A DNA stretch of 64,000 nucleotides from Duncaniella dubosii (GCF_004803915.1 NZ_CP039396.1:2480001-2544000); one strand, 5' to 3'. Shown: positions 7,068 to 18,000, numbered from the stretch's first letter. Numbers and translations: made by a program. The notes: a model not told the origin generated them from the sequence alone.

Positions 7068-9260
7068 TTACTCCGGCGCCATTAGCCCATAGGTGGTCAT
7101 TATTCCAGATAAAAAGATCCCCCAGACACCATCGACAAAACAGCCAAAATGTTCACCTAATTTAGCGATATTATCATCTTGTGCAGTTTGCTCGCGTCCA
7201 ATAGCTCTAAGCTGATAAGCAACTTGACGATGTTCTGTAAGAGCCTCCTTGCGAATTTCATCAGAAGTGTCCTGAAGTTCAGACTGAGTGGCTTCGATAG
7301 CCTCCTTATTGTCTTGAATATCAGAAATGTTTTTCTGAATGAGTTTGTTATTTGCTTGAATGAGAGAGAGGTTGGTCATTATGTCCTCATTTGCTTCATT
7401 CAGCTTATAACGAGTGTCACGAAGGTCATCGCGGAGATCAGAAATTTCACCAGTAATAACCCCAGTTTCATTAGCCCACAGAAGATCATTATCCCAAATG
7501 AAGAGATTTCCCCAGATACCATCTGCATAGCAACTGAAGTGTTCTCCAATCTTGGCAATATTTTCATCCTGAGCGGTTTGCTCACGTCTTATGGCACGAA
7601 GCTGGTAAGCGACATTTCGGTGTTCTGTGACCGCATTTTGCTTAATGATTTCAATTTCATCAGCATTATCAGCAATGGCCGAAGCGTTTACCTCAACATC
7701 AGATATGATAACTTTGATATTATCTTCTGCATCAGATATTCTCTGAGTTGTGGCTTCAAGACCTGCCTGAAGTTCATCCAAACGTTCTTCGGTATCTGTC
7801 GGGCAATGACAAGAACCATTGAAATTTGTGTTGGTCCACTCAGATTCATTTATCCACAAGAGATTATTATCCCATACTCCATTGGTGAGAATGGAAATGC
7901 GATAAAGAAGAGAATCAATTTCATGTTGCTGACCCTCCTGTTTGGTATCAAGCCCATCGAGTCTGCCGGTTATGGCCTGATGTTCTTTTTTGAACTCATC
8001 GTGCTCTTTGGCAAACTCTTTATGCTCTTTGCGGAAATCCTCATGTTCCTTACGGAAATCATCAAAAGTCTTATTGATAACCTTTAATGTATTTTCCTTC
8101 TCAGTATTGATTTTCTGTATCTCTTTGGTCAGATTCTCAATAGATTTCTGATGACCTTCAATTTGAGAATAAATATCCTCAAACGTATTATACATCAGAT
8201 TAGAATTTTCCCACAGAGCGACATTGCTCCATTTCAGGCCATTATCCCAATAGCCATTACTGAAGCAAGCAAGAGTATCAATAAGGTCGATAATCTGCTC
8301 ATCGTGCTCTTTGATAAGATCCTGAAGGTCTTTAATTTCCCTATCATGCTTTTGGAGATGGGTATTAACTAACCCATGCTCTTTAGCATTTTCAAGCATT
8401 GCCTCCTCAAACGCCTTATCGCTTTTTGATAGGTGTTCGTCAAGTTCCTTTATATCAGCAGCAAGAGCATCAGTGATAGCGTATTTGTTGTTATCCCACA
8501 ATGCTTCCTGGCTCCAATGCAAGTCATTTTTCCATACACCGGTGCTGAAACAGCTGAAAGAATTATTCAAATCATACACCTGATCCTGAAGGTACTCATT
8601 GATACCCCTCTGAATCTTCTCTTGGCGTGCGACATGAGCAGCAAGTGCGCTTATTTCTGTGTTATGCTTCTCAGTTAAATCTTCTATGTCTTGACGATGG
8701 TTTTCGTCCAAAACGTTTATCTGATTTTGCAAATCGTCAGTAATGGCGTACTTGTTGTTATCCCAGATTGTTTCATTACTCCACAGAAGAGTATCAATCC
8801 AGATTCCTTCACTGAAACAGCTGATGGTGTCAAAAATTGAATTTAACTCCCGCTGTTGTTCGGTATTGACTTTTTCAATGTCGTTGATATGACCCCATTG
8901 GTCTCGATTGTCCTCCTGAAGTGCCTCGATTTCCTTCTGTTGCTTTTGAAAAGCCTCATCCAGTTTCTTGGCATAATCCAACATTTGCTGTGTAAGTTTG
9001 CGAGTATCAACGACATAATTGTAATAATATGCCATATCAACCAGCACATCCCACACATCAGTATTGGTATAGACAATGTGCCCTTGGTCATCAGTCATCT
9101 TGATTGGGGATTTCCCCTGGGCCTGCAATACTTTACACCTAAAGACGCAGCCACACGCCGTGACCACGTTCTCTTGGTAGTATTTCTTGGTTAAGTCAAA
9201 AGTGTTTCGCCATTTTAAGGCAACACCAATTTTGACTATATTGTCATTATTAATACTCAT
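7068..9260 (-). CDS. Large tail fibre with coiled coils and repeated Trp-rich units (frameshifted at its end)
   Basis: 730 residues. Alternating heptad-type coiled coils (for example EHEDFRKEHKEFAKEHDEF) and six units of about 25 residues with the pattern CFsxGxWxnxLxWsnxxxWdN, at roughly residues 147, 238, 331, 468, 592 and 713. The last unit is interrupted: after CFVDGVWG the frame runs into unrelated GIFLSGIMTTYG and stops. The -1 frame restores the motif. The shift lies in a GGGGG run (near 7117), so either one G is missing from the assembly, the run varies in length in the population (phase variation), or ribosomes slip there. The protein is presumably a long trimeric fibre. Confidence 0.85.
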   Translation of the reverse strand: MSINNDNIVKIGVALKWRNTFDLTKKYYQENVVTACGCVFRCKVLQAQGKSPIKMTDDQGHIVYTNTDVWDVLVDMAYYYNYVVDTRKLTQQMLDYAKKLDEAFQKQQKEIEALQEDNRDQWGHINDIEKVNTEQQRELNSIFDTISCFSEGIWIDTLLWSNETIWDNNKYAITDDLQNQINVLDENHRQDIEDLTEKHNTEISALAAHVARQEKIQRGINEYLQDQVYDLNNSFSCFSTGVWKNDLHWSQEALWDNNKYAITDALAADIKELDEHLSKSDKAFEEAMLENAKEHGLVNTHLQKHDREIKDLQDLIKEHDEQIIDLIDTLACFSNGYWDNGLKWSNVALWENSNLMYNTFEDIYSQIEGHQKSIENLTKEIQKINTEKENTLKVINKTFDDFRKEHEDFRKEHKEFAKEHDEFKKEHQAITGRLDGLDTKQEGQQHEIDSLLYRISILTNGVWDNNLLWINESEWTNTNFNGSCHCPTDTEERLDELQAGLEATTQRISDAEDNIKVIISDVEVNASAIADNADEIEIIKQNAVTEHRNVAYQLRAIRREQTAQDENIAKIGEHFSCYADGIWGNLFIWDNDLLWANETGVITGEISDLRDDLRDTRYKLNEANEDIMTNLSLIQANNKLIQKNISDIQDNKEAIEATQSELQDTSDEIRKEALTEHRQVAYQLRAIGREQTAQDDNIAKLGEHFGCFVDGVWGIFLSGIMTTYGLMAPE

Positions 9261-9261
9261 A

Positions 9262-10677
9262 CTATTGATTTATTTGAGTTGCGTAAATATGCTGAGTGAT
9301 TTCATCCAGTGTCATATCACTGATGTTGGTGCTGTTTGATACGATACCAAGGAGTCGGCCGGTATGAATGTCTTGTACCAGTCCAAGCATATTCTTGATA
9401 TTGGCACTTGTTTGAGGCACCATATACAATCCCTTTCCTGCGTGGAATTGATCTTGGCGAATCATATATTTCACCACTGCCCGGCGCTTTAGGATAAAGC
9501 ACTTGTGGCAAGTTTCAGTGAGCCAGTATGGTTGTTCGACCAATGCGGTATAGAGTCGGGTCTCATCGTTATCATTGATGATGAAAATTGGAGCGTCCTT
9601 TACATTATCCTCGGTCTCATCGTTGAACATAACTATAGTATTCGCCTCTAAGGTAGCAGAAACGATGTAGTATTGATCACTTGGAACAATCTCTCCCACA
9701 CCATTGAATTGACCGGGTTCGACCTTATTGGCTATTCTGGAAACACTGGTTGTATAGTCCGTAAACAGAAGAATATTAAGAACGTAGGGATAGCCATTTA
9801 ACAGCTCCATAAAATCGGTATCTGATAGTTCATTCAGAACTACATTGCGTCGCACATATTCATCGGTAAACAGACTGAAGAATGAGAGATTGAGGTCATC
9901 AATATCATCTAAGCCTATATCTGATTCTTCCTTTTCAGGGCTAAAAAGCACATCGAGCTTACACGTCTCGTTATCAAATTCTGCATCCTGAATGGGTTTC
10001 TTATCGCCGTTAAATTGAGCTTCCAGAACTTTCTGTAAATCAGAATGAGCTACTATACAATTCAAATATTTGGTAATGCCCACGCCAGTTGTCGGATATC
10101 TATAACTTTTTCCGGGAGCACACAATGTCAGGAGCTGCGAAGCCTGATCATCACTGTAATTGATACTGATGTCAGTGCTTTTTGCAGAGTATATGTATGC
10201 CTTATCCAGTACCTCCGACTTGCTGTTTTGCACCATCTTGATCATAAATTCTCCATCAATATCTATGAATGGAAGCATACAAGCCGGTATGGGGGCGGCA
10301 ATATTCTTGCTAAGGACATAGCTATTTACTGGCAAACCAAAATCGCCTCTGATTCTTTCAAAGACATAATACTTGCCATCGCGTAATCCTACAAGTCTGA
10401 TTCTGAAATTGCTGGTATTGGGTATGTATGGAGATTTGAAACGGCAAGTCATTTCGCCATCTTCATATCCTACAATACTCCAGTAGGCTTCGGGAATAAT
10501 AATGTTACAGATAAGAATGTCAAGTTCTTTATCCTCATCGAAGATATTACCCCACAATGAGTCGAACATCGGCACTGACGCATTGGACTTGTCCTCAGTT
10601 AACAAGTCGCGCTCCTTCATATCTATGATTAAGTCTCTTACCATCTTTCTTGACTGCGTTTTATCTATAATAGTCAA
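9262..10677 (-). CDS. Baseplate/tail protein of unknown family
   Basis: 471 residues, soluble, with no motif I can name. It contains FRIRLVGLRDGKYYVFERI and several acidic stretches; the C-terminal third includes KCFILKRRAVVKYMIRQDQF. It lies between the spike-associated 164-residue gene and the large fibre, the place where many contractile phages encode baseplate wedge or fibre-connecting proteins. The first codons contain the ACTATTATAGATAAA element itself, so the true start may instead be the ATG at 10644 (residue 12). Its stop lies only 1 nt from the fibre start, which supports co-translation. Confidence 0.65.
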   Translation of the reverse strand: MTIIDKTQSRKMVRDLIIDMKERDLLTEDKSNASVPMFDSLWGNIFDEDKELDILICNIIIPEAYWSIVGYEDGEMTCRFKSPYIPNTSNFRIRLVGLRDGKYYVFERIRGDFGLPVNSYVLSKNIAAPIPACMLPFIDIDGEFMIKMVQNSKSEVLDKAYIYSAKSTDISINYSDDQASQLLTLCAPGKSYRYPTTGVGITKYLNCIVAHSDLQKVLEAQFNGDKKPIQDAEFDNETCKLDVLFSPEKEESDIGLDDIDDLNLSFFSLFTDEYVRRNVVLNELSDTDFMELLNGYPYVLNILLFTDYTTSVSRIANKVEPGQFNGVGEIVPSDQYYIVSATLEANTIVMFNDETEDNVKDAPIFIINDNDETRLYTALVEQPYWLTETCHKCFILKRRAVVKYMIRQDQFHAGKGLYMVPQTSANIKNMLGLVQDIHTGRLLGIVSNSTNISDMTLDEITQHIYATQINQ

Positions 10678-10687
10678 ATCTGATGGC

Positions 10688-10795
10688 TCAACTTATGGTT
10701 ATTTTGGTTATAGTTGCTGTGCCGGTGGATGATACGGTTGGATGAGTGGCAGCGCCGGGAGTCACATTCATTGCAAGACTGTTGATCCAGTCCAT
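10688..10795 (-). CDS. Probable out-of-frame C-terminus of the 164-residue tail gene
   Basis: A 35-residue frame, overlapping the end of the 10768-11262 gene by 28 nt in the -1 frame. It begins MDWINSLAMNVTPGAATHP and ends in a beta-like TGTATITKITIS, which looks more like a natural protein end than the GELWTGSTVLQ of the in-frame reading. It fills most of the 91-nt gap to the next gene in an otherwise tightly packed operon. Adding one base in the GGGG run near 10805 would fuse the two. It could also be an independent small ORF. Confidence 0.45.
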   Translation of the reverse strand: MDWINSLAMNVTPGAATHPTVSSTGTATITKITIS

Positions 10796-11262
10796 AATTC
10801 CCCACATACCACTTCCCAAACTTTTTGTTGTGGGTCTTTATCTCCTACATCGTGTGTGGCTTTCAGATTGGCTTGAGTTGTTACTATTCCTATCGGCAGA
10901 AATGGCTTTTGTGGGAAAACCAACCCTCCGCTACCCATTGGAGCTAACTGAAATCCGGCAATGATATTAGTTTCAATTTGTTTAATCCAACTATCAAAAC
11001 TATTCGATGGACCAGTGGGAGCGCAACTGCCAACAATCTTAAAAGTGTCGGACACTAATGGGTCTGGGGCAGGTGGAATGCCAGGGATAATACCAACATA
11101 AGCAACTACGACTGTAGTGTTGGCTATCAGATACTCAGTAATTCCAGCTGCTACTGCACTCATAGCGGCAGTGGCACTCCCGGCAGAATAATCTTTGCCA
11201 GAAGTGCCTATTGAACTTTTGAGTTTTGATATGATTGTTTGTGCAAAAGCTGACTTACTCAT
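10768..11262 (-). CDS. Tail protein downstream of the spike
   Basis: 164 residues. The N-terminal region is Ala/Ser-rich helix (SAGSATAAMSAVAAGITEYL), followed by a Pro-rich stretch (GIIPGIPPAPDP). No family is recognised. It is located 2 nt after the spike gene, so it may take part in baseplate hub assembly. The C-terminal end is suspect: a -1 frame ORF at 10688-10795 continues with more plausible sequence, so the true protein may be about 190 residues. Confidence 0.65.
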   Translation of the reverse strand: MSKSAFAQTIISKLKSSIGTSGKDYSAGSATAAMSAVAAGITEYLIANTTVVVAYVGIIPGIPPAPDPLVSDTFKIVGSCAPTGPSNSFDSWIKQIETNIIAGFQLAPMGSGGLVFPQKPFLPIGIVTTQANLKATHDVGDKDPQQKVWEVVCGELWTGSTVLQ

Positions 11263-11264
11263 AA

Positions 11265-12197
11265 TTAAGTTCCACTAACTGATGATCCACAATGAGGGGC
11301 ACCACTGAAAGGACACACTTTAATGGCATTGAACGGTCCATTTAAGTCGGTAGCTGATACTCCTTTGGTTTTGAGAGTGCCACCGGTAATGGTAACTGAA
11401 GTTCCGTCAACTTTTACGTCGGAGCCTTTGATTTCACAACTGCTTGTTTCGATTTTGGCTTTATCGGTTTTGATATTCACTGAGCCATCTTCTTCGGTAA
11501 TGGTTGTGCCTCCGACTTGAAATGAGACCTTGCCACTGGTCTCAATCATTACGTTTTCTCCATCAATGGTGATTTTCGTGTCACCTACTGTGATGATTTT
11601 ATGCTCAACAGTTTTTTCTTCTTTGAACCCCTCTTCATCATCCGGGGAAATAATCTGGTCAGTGATGGTGGTGCAGGTGTATTTTGTATTGGTCTTATTT
11701 TTAGTTGGCTCCAATTCATAATAATCCTTATCCAAACCATCATCAGTCTCGACAAGTTTTTCTGTCTCAGTAACACCAATTTCAATCACGCCATCATCCT
11801 CTCCTTCAAGCGAATGAGCGAGCATTTGAATACGCTTTGCGTGGCTATACATAATCACATATTCCTGGCCGTCTGTGGGGTTCTGAACAATAACAACCTC
11901 TGAATAAAGCATGGGAACAATCAGAACACCATTAGAATTATCCTGAATGGCAGACAGAAGCACTCCCTCGTGATGGCCGGTACCCATAATCGGATATTCA
12001 TCAGGCTCATAGTTAAATTCCTGAACATCTATAGTTCCGGCCAAATCCCCCTCTTCATGGATGGCACATACATACCCTATGATTTTCTTAGTTCCGCGCA
12101 CTGCGCCATCAGGCCCAGTCATACCTTGACGAGCCATTTGGCCTATTGACCGGCGCACATCGCCGGAATATTTATTGATTCCTCCTTTGAGCGACAT
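11265..12197 (-). CDS. Baseplate spike protein with PAAR-like tip
   Basis: 310 residues. The N-terminal ~150 residues contain an OB-type domain as in gpV/gp5 spikes (YVCAIHEEGDLAGTIDVQEF, then GVLIVPMLYSEVVIV). Residues about 195-285 form a repetitive beta-rich stalk of short TITGGT, DVKVDGTSV-like strands, typical of an intertwined beta-helix. The C-terminus CPFSGAPHCGSSVSGT has the Cys/His arrangement expected of a metal-binding tip. Such proteins form the trimeric membrane-piercing needle of contractile tails. The gene lies directly after the hub gene, the usual order. Confidence 0.85.
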   Translation of the reverse strand: MSLKGGINKYSGDVRRSIGQMARQGMTGPDGAVRGTKKIIGYVCAIHEEGDLAGTIDVQEFNYEPDEYPIMGTGHHEGVLLSAIQDNSNGVLIVPMLYSEVVIVQNPTDGQEYVIMYSHAKRIQMLAHSLEGEDDGVIEIGVTETEKLVETDDGLDKDYYELEPTKNKTNTKYTCTTITDQIISPDDEEGFKEEKTVEHKIITVGDTKITIDGENVMIETSGKVSFQVGGTTITEEDGSVNIKTDKAKIETSSCEIKGSDVKVDGTSVTITGGTLKTKGVSATDLNGPFNAIKVCPFSGAPHCGSSVSGT

Positions 12198-12202
12198 AAT
12201 GA

Positions 12203-13846
12203 TTAAATGATTTGAACTGGTTTTGAGAATGTGGCGATCTTAAACGGGATATGAAGTTCTCGGCGATAACCATTCATTCCGAAAGTGGTATTAACGGCTT
12301 CAACATAGTAATACCCATTCTTTTCAGGCTGTCGAACATCTATCAATCCTATAATGTCGGTAGGACGGACAAGAAGATCTCCGAATATTTCAATCGACCC
12401 GGATATGCCATTGGGATTATAGTTTGCCCAATATTGCTTTGCTTCTTCTATCAACTCTTCCTCCGTAATACCAACTTTTGTTGAGATATACTGGATGACG
12501 TGATATTTGTCGAGTTTTGCCGGATCCGTCAAATGTCCTTCAATACGCTTTGTGCTGTAGGTGCCATTGACGAATTTCATCTTCTTTCTATCTTTTACCT
12601 TACGGCGATTGACAACCTGAAACTGGCCATCGCTATCAATTACCCACCCCTCATCATCAGGATTGGGATTTTTACGCAATGTCAGCTTAAAAAACTGATT
12701 ATCCTTTGTCCGCCCCTGAGCTTCAACTGCAAGATATTTTTTATCATTGCGTTTGAGATTGAGCTTGTCATGAGCGACATCCCAGTCAAATTGAATGAGT
12801 TTGACTGAGTTGTTTCCCCCATTGTAGGTGATGTATTTCTTATCATTGTTCGGTAGGCCATCTCCTTTCCCGGCATAATAAGTCAAGCCGACACGGAGTT
12901 GAACAGAGCCGTCTGACTTGGTTTCCATTATGCAGAGGACACCGCTCTTACTCCATTCAGTCAATACATCGGCTATTGTAAGATTGTTACTGATAGAGCC
13001 ACCACTTACTGATATGGTTGAACCTTTGCTGGCAGCGGCCAGAGGTATGCCGGTATCTTGTAAGAGATGATATGTGCCATCATCATCGAGAAAATCCTTA
13101 ACCATTAATGTGGCTTTGGCCGATATGTTGGGAGTACTGACAGAGGCAAGGATATGAGCCATATTGGTACACTCCAATTCCAGAGGTGTATCTACTGAAA
13201 TGGCTGTGATAAAGCCGGTAAATACAACATCCATATTGGGATCACTGTCAGCAGTGTTCATTTTCTTGAACTCAGTCTCTGAATAAGCATATCCCAGTCT
13301 GATTTCAATACGATTTCCAACCGCAACATCGTTGGGGCTTAATAAGGCCGGCTCATTCTTTGTTCTGTTAAAATCTATCAATCCCTTATCATCATAGTTG
13401 GCGGCCATAGACGTGGTGGAAATTCCATCTTCACTAAATAATGCTGTCGGAGAAGTAGTGATATCACCATCATTATTAGCTGTGATAAGAGTGTTTTCTT
13501 TATCAGTTGAGTCTGCTTTATCGCCACTTGTTACATCCTTTTCTTTTCTGCTGGAGAGATTGATTACAGTGCCACGAGGAAATTTAACTACAGCCTTATT
13601 GATAAGGTTTTTTGCTGAGTCTGACACTTCAATGCTTTCACATTCTCTAATGGTGAGGCATTGATTAGCTGAAGGTATGGAAAACCAATCATTACCATTA
13701 GCCTTCCATATCTTGATCTGACAAACGAGTATAGCGAGTTTATCCTCATACGCCTTATGCTGATAGTATTTGGGCGTGAGGGTGTATTCGACCTGCTGAA
13801 CTAAATCAGGTCGCTGAGTTCGGAGTGCTGTTAAATCTGAAGCCAT
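12203..13846 (-). CDS. Baseplate hub protein, gpD-like
   Basis: 547 residues. Located between the tape measure/LysM-less tail gene and the spike, it has features of late-control gpD/gp27-type hubs: beta-rich N-terminal domain with NRIEIRLGYAYSE and FTGFITAISVDTPLELECTN, and a second beta domain in the C-terminal third (GDLLVRPTDIIGLIDVRQ, then GYYYVEAVNTTFG). Hubs form the ring through which the tail tube joins the spike. Its stop is 5 nt from the spike start. Assignment rests on these short patterns together with synteny. Confidence 0.78.
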   Translation of the reverse strand: MASDLTALRTQRPDLVQQVEYTLTPKYYQHKAYEDKLAILVCQIKIWKANGNDWFSIPSANQCLTIRECESIEVSDSAKNLINKAVVKFPRGTVINLSSRKEKDVTSGDKADSTDKENTLITANNDGDITTSPTALFSEDGISTTSMAANYDDKGLIDFNRTKNEPALLSPNDVAVGNRIEIRLGYAYSETEFKKMNTADSDPNMDVVFTGFITAISVDTPLELECTNMAHILASVSTPNISAKATLMVKDFLDDDGTYHLLQDTGIPLAAASKGSTISVSGGSISNNLTIADVLTEWSKSGVLCIMETKSDGSVQLRVGLTYYAGKGDGLPNNDKKYITYNGGNNSVKLIQFDWDVAHDKLNLKRNDKKYLAVEAQGRTKDNQFFKLTLRKNPNPDDEGWVIDSDGQFQVVNRRKVKDRKKMKFVNGTYSTKRIEGHLTDPAKLDKYHVIQYISTKVGITEEELIEEAKQYWANYNPNGISGSIEIFGDLLVRPTDIIGLIDVRQPEKNGYYYVEAVNTTFGMNGYRRELHIPFKIATFSKPVQII

Positions 13847-13848
13847 AA

Positions 13849-14928
13849 TTATAACTCATCTTCCAGCAGACCGGCGGCGAGTCCAATTCCTTGTTTGAGT
13901 GCATCGGCTGCCATAGACTTCAGTCCTTCAAGCTGGTTGTTCAACATCTTCATCCATTCGCTGCCATCATCATCCTTGGCCGATACATTCTTCTGAGGAA
14001 TGATAGAAACCGTATCTTCAGAAATTTCGATTTCATTTTCAGGCTGGAGGCCGATAGCAGAGAATGTGTATTGCTGGAGTGCCTTGTATCCTTGACGCGG
14101 AGAGACACTAAAATTCTCAATAACAATATGGGTAATTCCAAGCTGGTCAAGTACCATATTATTGATTTTGATGATACCCTTGTATTGCATAACCTTATAG
14201 AACTTCTGCATATCTTCTGCCGGATAGATGTCAGGTTTACCACTGGTAATCTGTCCTGAGACTGTGAATTTTATATCGCCATTGGAAACCAGTTCTTTTC
14301 GGCTATAGTCTCGGCCAGTCACACGGGTGGCTATGAGGTTTTTGTCGGAATTGATTGTAATCAATGCGGTAGTGTCATACCAAACCAAGGTTTTTGTAGT
14401 TACGGTATTGCTCACTGTATCAGGCTCTTGCTCCTTATAGATACCTTTCTTTGCATCGACAACTTTGGTACGATATACTGGGAATTTCTGAGTGACAGTA
14501 ATGCTTTGATCAAGTTCAATACCCAACATCAATGCCTCTGGAGCTTTACCACCCCAATCATCCAAGGCGTATATGGTTCCACCATCGACCTGCATCATAC
14601 CGTATTCCTTAGCCTCAACTTCTTGTTTCTTCAGTTCAGACTCTACCCATGCTGCACCGACAGTATCTTTTGTTCGCTTACCATTCAGAAGGGAGTTAAA
14701 AGCATTGACCGCTTCATTTTTCAATTCAGATACAGCTCCCCGGACAACCCCTTTGACTGCTACTTGAAGTAGTGAGCCTCCGGCGCCGTCTTTGTAGTAA
14801 AATTTACAGTTGCTATCTCTACCACCATTGGCAATTTTACTCTGTAAAGTATTGAACAAGGCCCCCATTGTAGAAGCCATTGCACTGCCGGTGGATGTTA
14901 TTGCGAGGTTATTTAGACTTGTACTCAT
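13849..14928 (-). CDS. Tail protein next to the tape measure (DUF6046-like, tentative)
   Basis: 359 residues. The N-terminus is Ser/Thr/Ala-rich; the central part includes ALMLGIELDQSITVTQKFPVYRT and the C-terminal half VIENFSVSPRQGYKALQQYTF. These resemble a family of Bacteroidetes phage proteins that follow the tape measure and may connect it to the baseplate hub. No enzymatic signature. It starts just after a terminator (14961-15002) and an ACTATTA element (14931-14941), so it probably begins a new transcription unit including hub and spike. Confidence 0.65.
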   Translation of the reverse strand: MSTSLNNLAITSTGSAMASTMGALFNTLQSKIANGGRDSNCKFYYKDGAGGSLLQVAVKGVVRGAVSELKNEAVNAFNSLLNGKRTKDTVGAAWVESELKKQEVEAKEYGMMQVDGGTIYALDDWGGKAPEALMLGIELDQSITVTQKFPVYRTKVVDAKKGIYKEQEPDTVSNTVTTKTLVWYDTTALITINSDKNLIATRVTGRDYSRKELVSNGDIKFTVSGQITSGKPDIYPAEDMQKFYKVMQYKGIIKINNMVLDQLGITHIVIENFSVSPRQGYKALQQYTFSAIGLQPENEIEISEDTVSIIPQKNVSAKDDDGSEWMKMLNNQLEGLKSMAADALKQGIGLAAGLLEDEL

Positions 14929-14930
14929 AC

Positions 14931-14941
14931 TCTATAATAGT
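14931..14941 (-). promoter_or_regulatory. ACTATTA-type candidate late promoter before the hub operon
   Basis: Minus-strand ACTATTATAGA directly after the tape-measure terminator and only 2 nt before the start codon at 14928. If it is a promoter, the message would be nearly leaderless. Confidence 0.45.
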
Positions 14942-14960
14942 GTTGTGATGAGAAAATGAA

Positions 14961-15002
14961 AATGCCGCCTTTCCCGACAAATTTTCGGTACTTGGCGGCA
15001 TT
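14961..15002 (-). terminator. Terminator after the tape measure gene
   Basis: AATGCCGCC (14961-14969) pairs perfectly with GGCGGCATT (14994-15002), with a 24-nt loop, followed on the minus strand by TTCATTTTCT. It sits between the tape measure stop (15007) and the next candidate promoter. Confidence 0.8.
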
Positions 15003-15006
15003 ACGA

Positions 15007-18000
15007 TTATGTAAGATCCATTACTCGCTGAGCCTGATTTGAGGCTTCGGCAAACATCTGATAGACAGCTCCCGCTATTCTATCTTCCATTGTCGCAATC
15101 AAATCACGCTCTTCAGCACTGGAGGCCACTGTGGTTCGGTCAAAATTAGCCAGATTGTTAATGTTGAATACAACCTGAGTGGGTCTTGCCGCAGTTCTAT
15201 CATAGTGAGAAGCGTATGCTTGCTGGTCTTTCGCTGGAGCCGGAGTTGGTGTTGAGGTCGGAGTATTCTGAGTGCCAGAATTGTTGTTTCCAAACTGTTT
15301 TGCCTTTTCCGTCAAGTGTTTGTTCTGTTCAATGATGGTATTGGCAGTTTTGCGCGAGATGTTGCTATACATCTGCTGTTGCTCTCCGGAACGTGTCACA
15401 ACACGATTACCAAGATTAATCGTATTGCCGGATCTGCCCATCACAAAGTCCACATACTGCTTTTCAGTGATACCAGCTTTTACCCATTCTGAATTGGAAT
15501 TATTGGCAATCCATTGAGCATAGTATTGTCTGGGAGTTTCATCTCCGTATTTAGCACCATTAAGTTGATGACGGATTTGATTTTTCAGATTATTTGCATC
15601 ACTAATGTCAATGATTCCAGCTTCGGCCATCATCTTATATGCAGTTCCGATAATGTCGGTGAACCCTTGAAGAGTCAGGTTAAAGTTTGTGACCTTGGTC
15701 CGGATTTGATCTAAGATATTCGTGAAGTTCAACTGACCATTCGGAAGAGTGGAAAGCATTAACTCAATATTGGCTTGCTGCTGCCCATCAGCTGAAACGG
15801 CGTTGTATATAACGTGATAATCACCAATGATATTGGAGATTGCGTTATACCATTCATCAGTGTATAACTTGGCGCGATTCTCTGCATCTGACAACCACTG
15901 ATAAGCGTTCATTTTTCCCACCAAGGTACCCATTTGACCATTGATAGTTGCATCAAGAAGGTTTTGCGCACCTAACTGATACTGGTCATAAACACTACGG
16001 TTGCTTGTCTGCTGGAATTGTTCAGGTGTCATTCCGGCAGAAGGCAATTTAGCAGTGAACTGAGACATGAATCTGTCTCTTATGGCAAAGGCTGCCTGCT
16101 GATATTCGATTTCAGATTTATATGTGGTCTCTCCAGCAAGATACTTTTGACGGAGTTCCGCAATCTCTCGTATGGCCTGCTGAGTACGGAGGTCATTTGC
16201 ACCTTCGATCATAAGTGCATCCTGAACCATACCATTGCGTTGATTTATGGCCGTATCTTCATCGGCATGCCACATATTCCACAATGCTATACCAAGATTG
16301 CTTGCATCATTATGAAGGTTGTACTCCATTTGCTTATGCTTCTTAGAGAAGTCATAATTCCGTGCATTACCGATAGCGAGAGAATAAGCTGGATTTGCAG
16401 TTATGACATTCTTCCACTTGGTCGTAACATCATTTATTGACTGCTTACTTGCATCTTTTGAGAAATCATTAAAAATTGTCGCATAAAGTTGATTGAACTT
16501 CTGCTTATCCGCATTATATTTCTCGATTTGAGTAGTGTTAATACTGGATATTACAGGAGCAGCTTCAGGAATATTCTCATTCATCATATCCTGATACCAC
16601 TGACCTTCCTTGGTAAGTTCTCGATGGGTTTGATCAGCAGCTTTGTTGGCCTGTACTCTTGCACGTTGCTGGGCTTCAGAGGTGCCATCTATGCGCTGTT
16701 TGAGCTTATAGAGACCATATCCAAGTCCAGCCACAGCACCAACAGCCAATGTTACAGGGTTTACCAAGAATCCGGCGGCCTTGGCCAATCCAGTAAGTAA
16801 TCCCATAAGCATACTCTTCAGTCCACCAAACATCGGAGCGAATGAAGCCATAGTTGGCACAGCGGTCATGGCAGCTCGGAAAGCACGCCCAGCTCTGGCC
16901 GAGCCATACATTCTCACGGCTCGTTCACGCACTGCTGCATAGTGCTGGCGTGTCTCTTTATTGAGCGCGGCCAATGTAGTTCGCTTGTTCGCTCCACTAA
17001 GAGCTAACTCTCCGGCCAATATAGCGTTTGCCGCCATAGCATTATGCGCTCTGGTAGCGATATTGCCTCGGATAACCTTGTTTGTGCCCCACTTACCAGA
17101 ACCAACTATGAATGGAGCGTTTGTTATAGCAGCGTTTGCCGCACCTCCAGCAACAACCCGACCGGCCACATTGCGTGTCATTGTTGTGCCTCCGGCAGCA
17201 GATATGCCGGCCAAAGCCATGATGGAGCCTTTGAGACGGTCAAATACACCAATCAAAGATATGATAGGAGCAATGAGCGCACCTATCTGGGTAATACTCA
17301 TTTGGAATGTGATCCAGAATTTGATAAGTCCGGGAGCTGCATTGTAGAGAGAGGCCCATATCTTGACAAACCACGCCATAACTTTGCCTATCTCAATGAT
17401 TAAATCGAGAAGGTTCTGCATCATCTGGATTGTTTCGGGTTTAGCAAGGTAGTCTCTTAGTTTTTTCAACATTTCTTCAAATCCACCTTGACGATTTTCA
17501 AACGCCTGAACAATGCCTTCAGTAAATGTTGATGTGACTTGTGCCCACAGACCTGATATGGTGTTCTGTTTCTCTTCTGCAATAGCACCAGAGATATTTC
17601 CATTGACGGAATTACGGTTTGCCAGCATAAGAGATACAAGAGAGCTAAGACCAGCCTTACTACTCATCTTGTTCGACACAGCTTCGATACCAGTCCCAAT
17701 CTCTTCGGCAACCCCTTTATCGCCACCGGCAGCGGCAAGTAAGGTTGCAGCGGCGCCAGGTTGAGCAGTGATTCGGAAAAGATTACCGACAATAGAGGCC
17801 ATTTGATTTTCAGGTATGCGCTGGGCCATTTCGATTAAGATGTCGGACATAGCACGATAACTACCATCTTCTTTGAGGGTAGTGATCCCGTAGCTTTGTT
17901 TCATCATATCCAGAACTGCCTTCTGATTTTTGTTTGGCTTAAAGAGGTTCTGATACATCATACGGAGAGCAGTACCAGCAGATGAAGCCTGAATACCAGC

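Noticed and set aside
7179..8087. Plus-strand ORF of 302 residues opposite the fibre gene
   Set aside because: It is the antisense shadow of a coiled-coil gene, with Ile/Phe/Leu-rich artificial composition and no leader.
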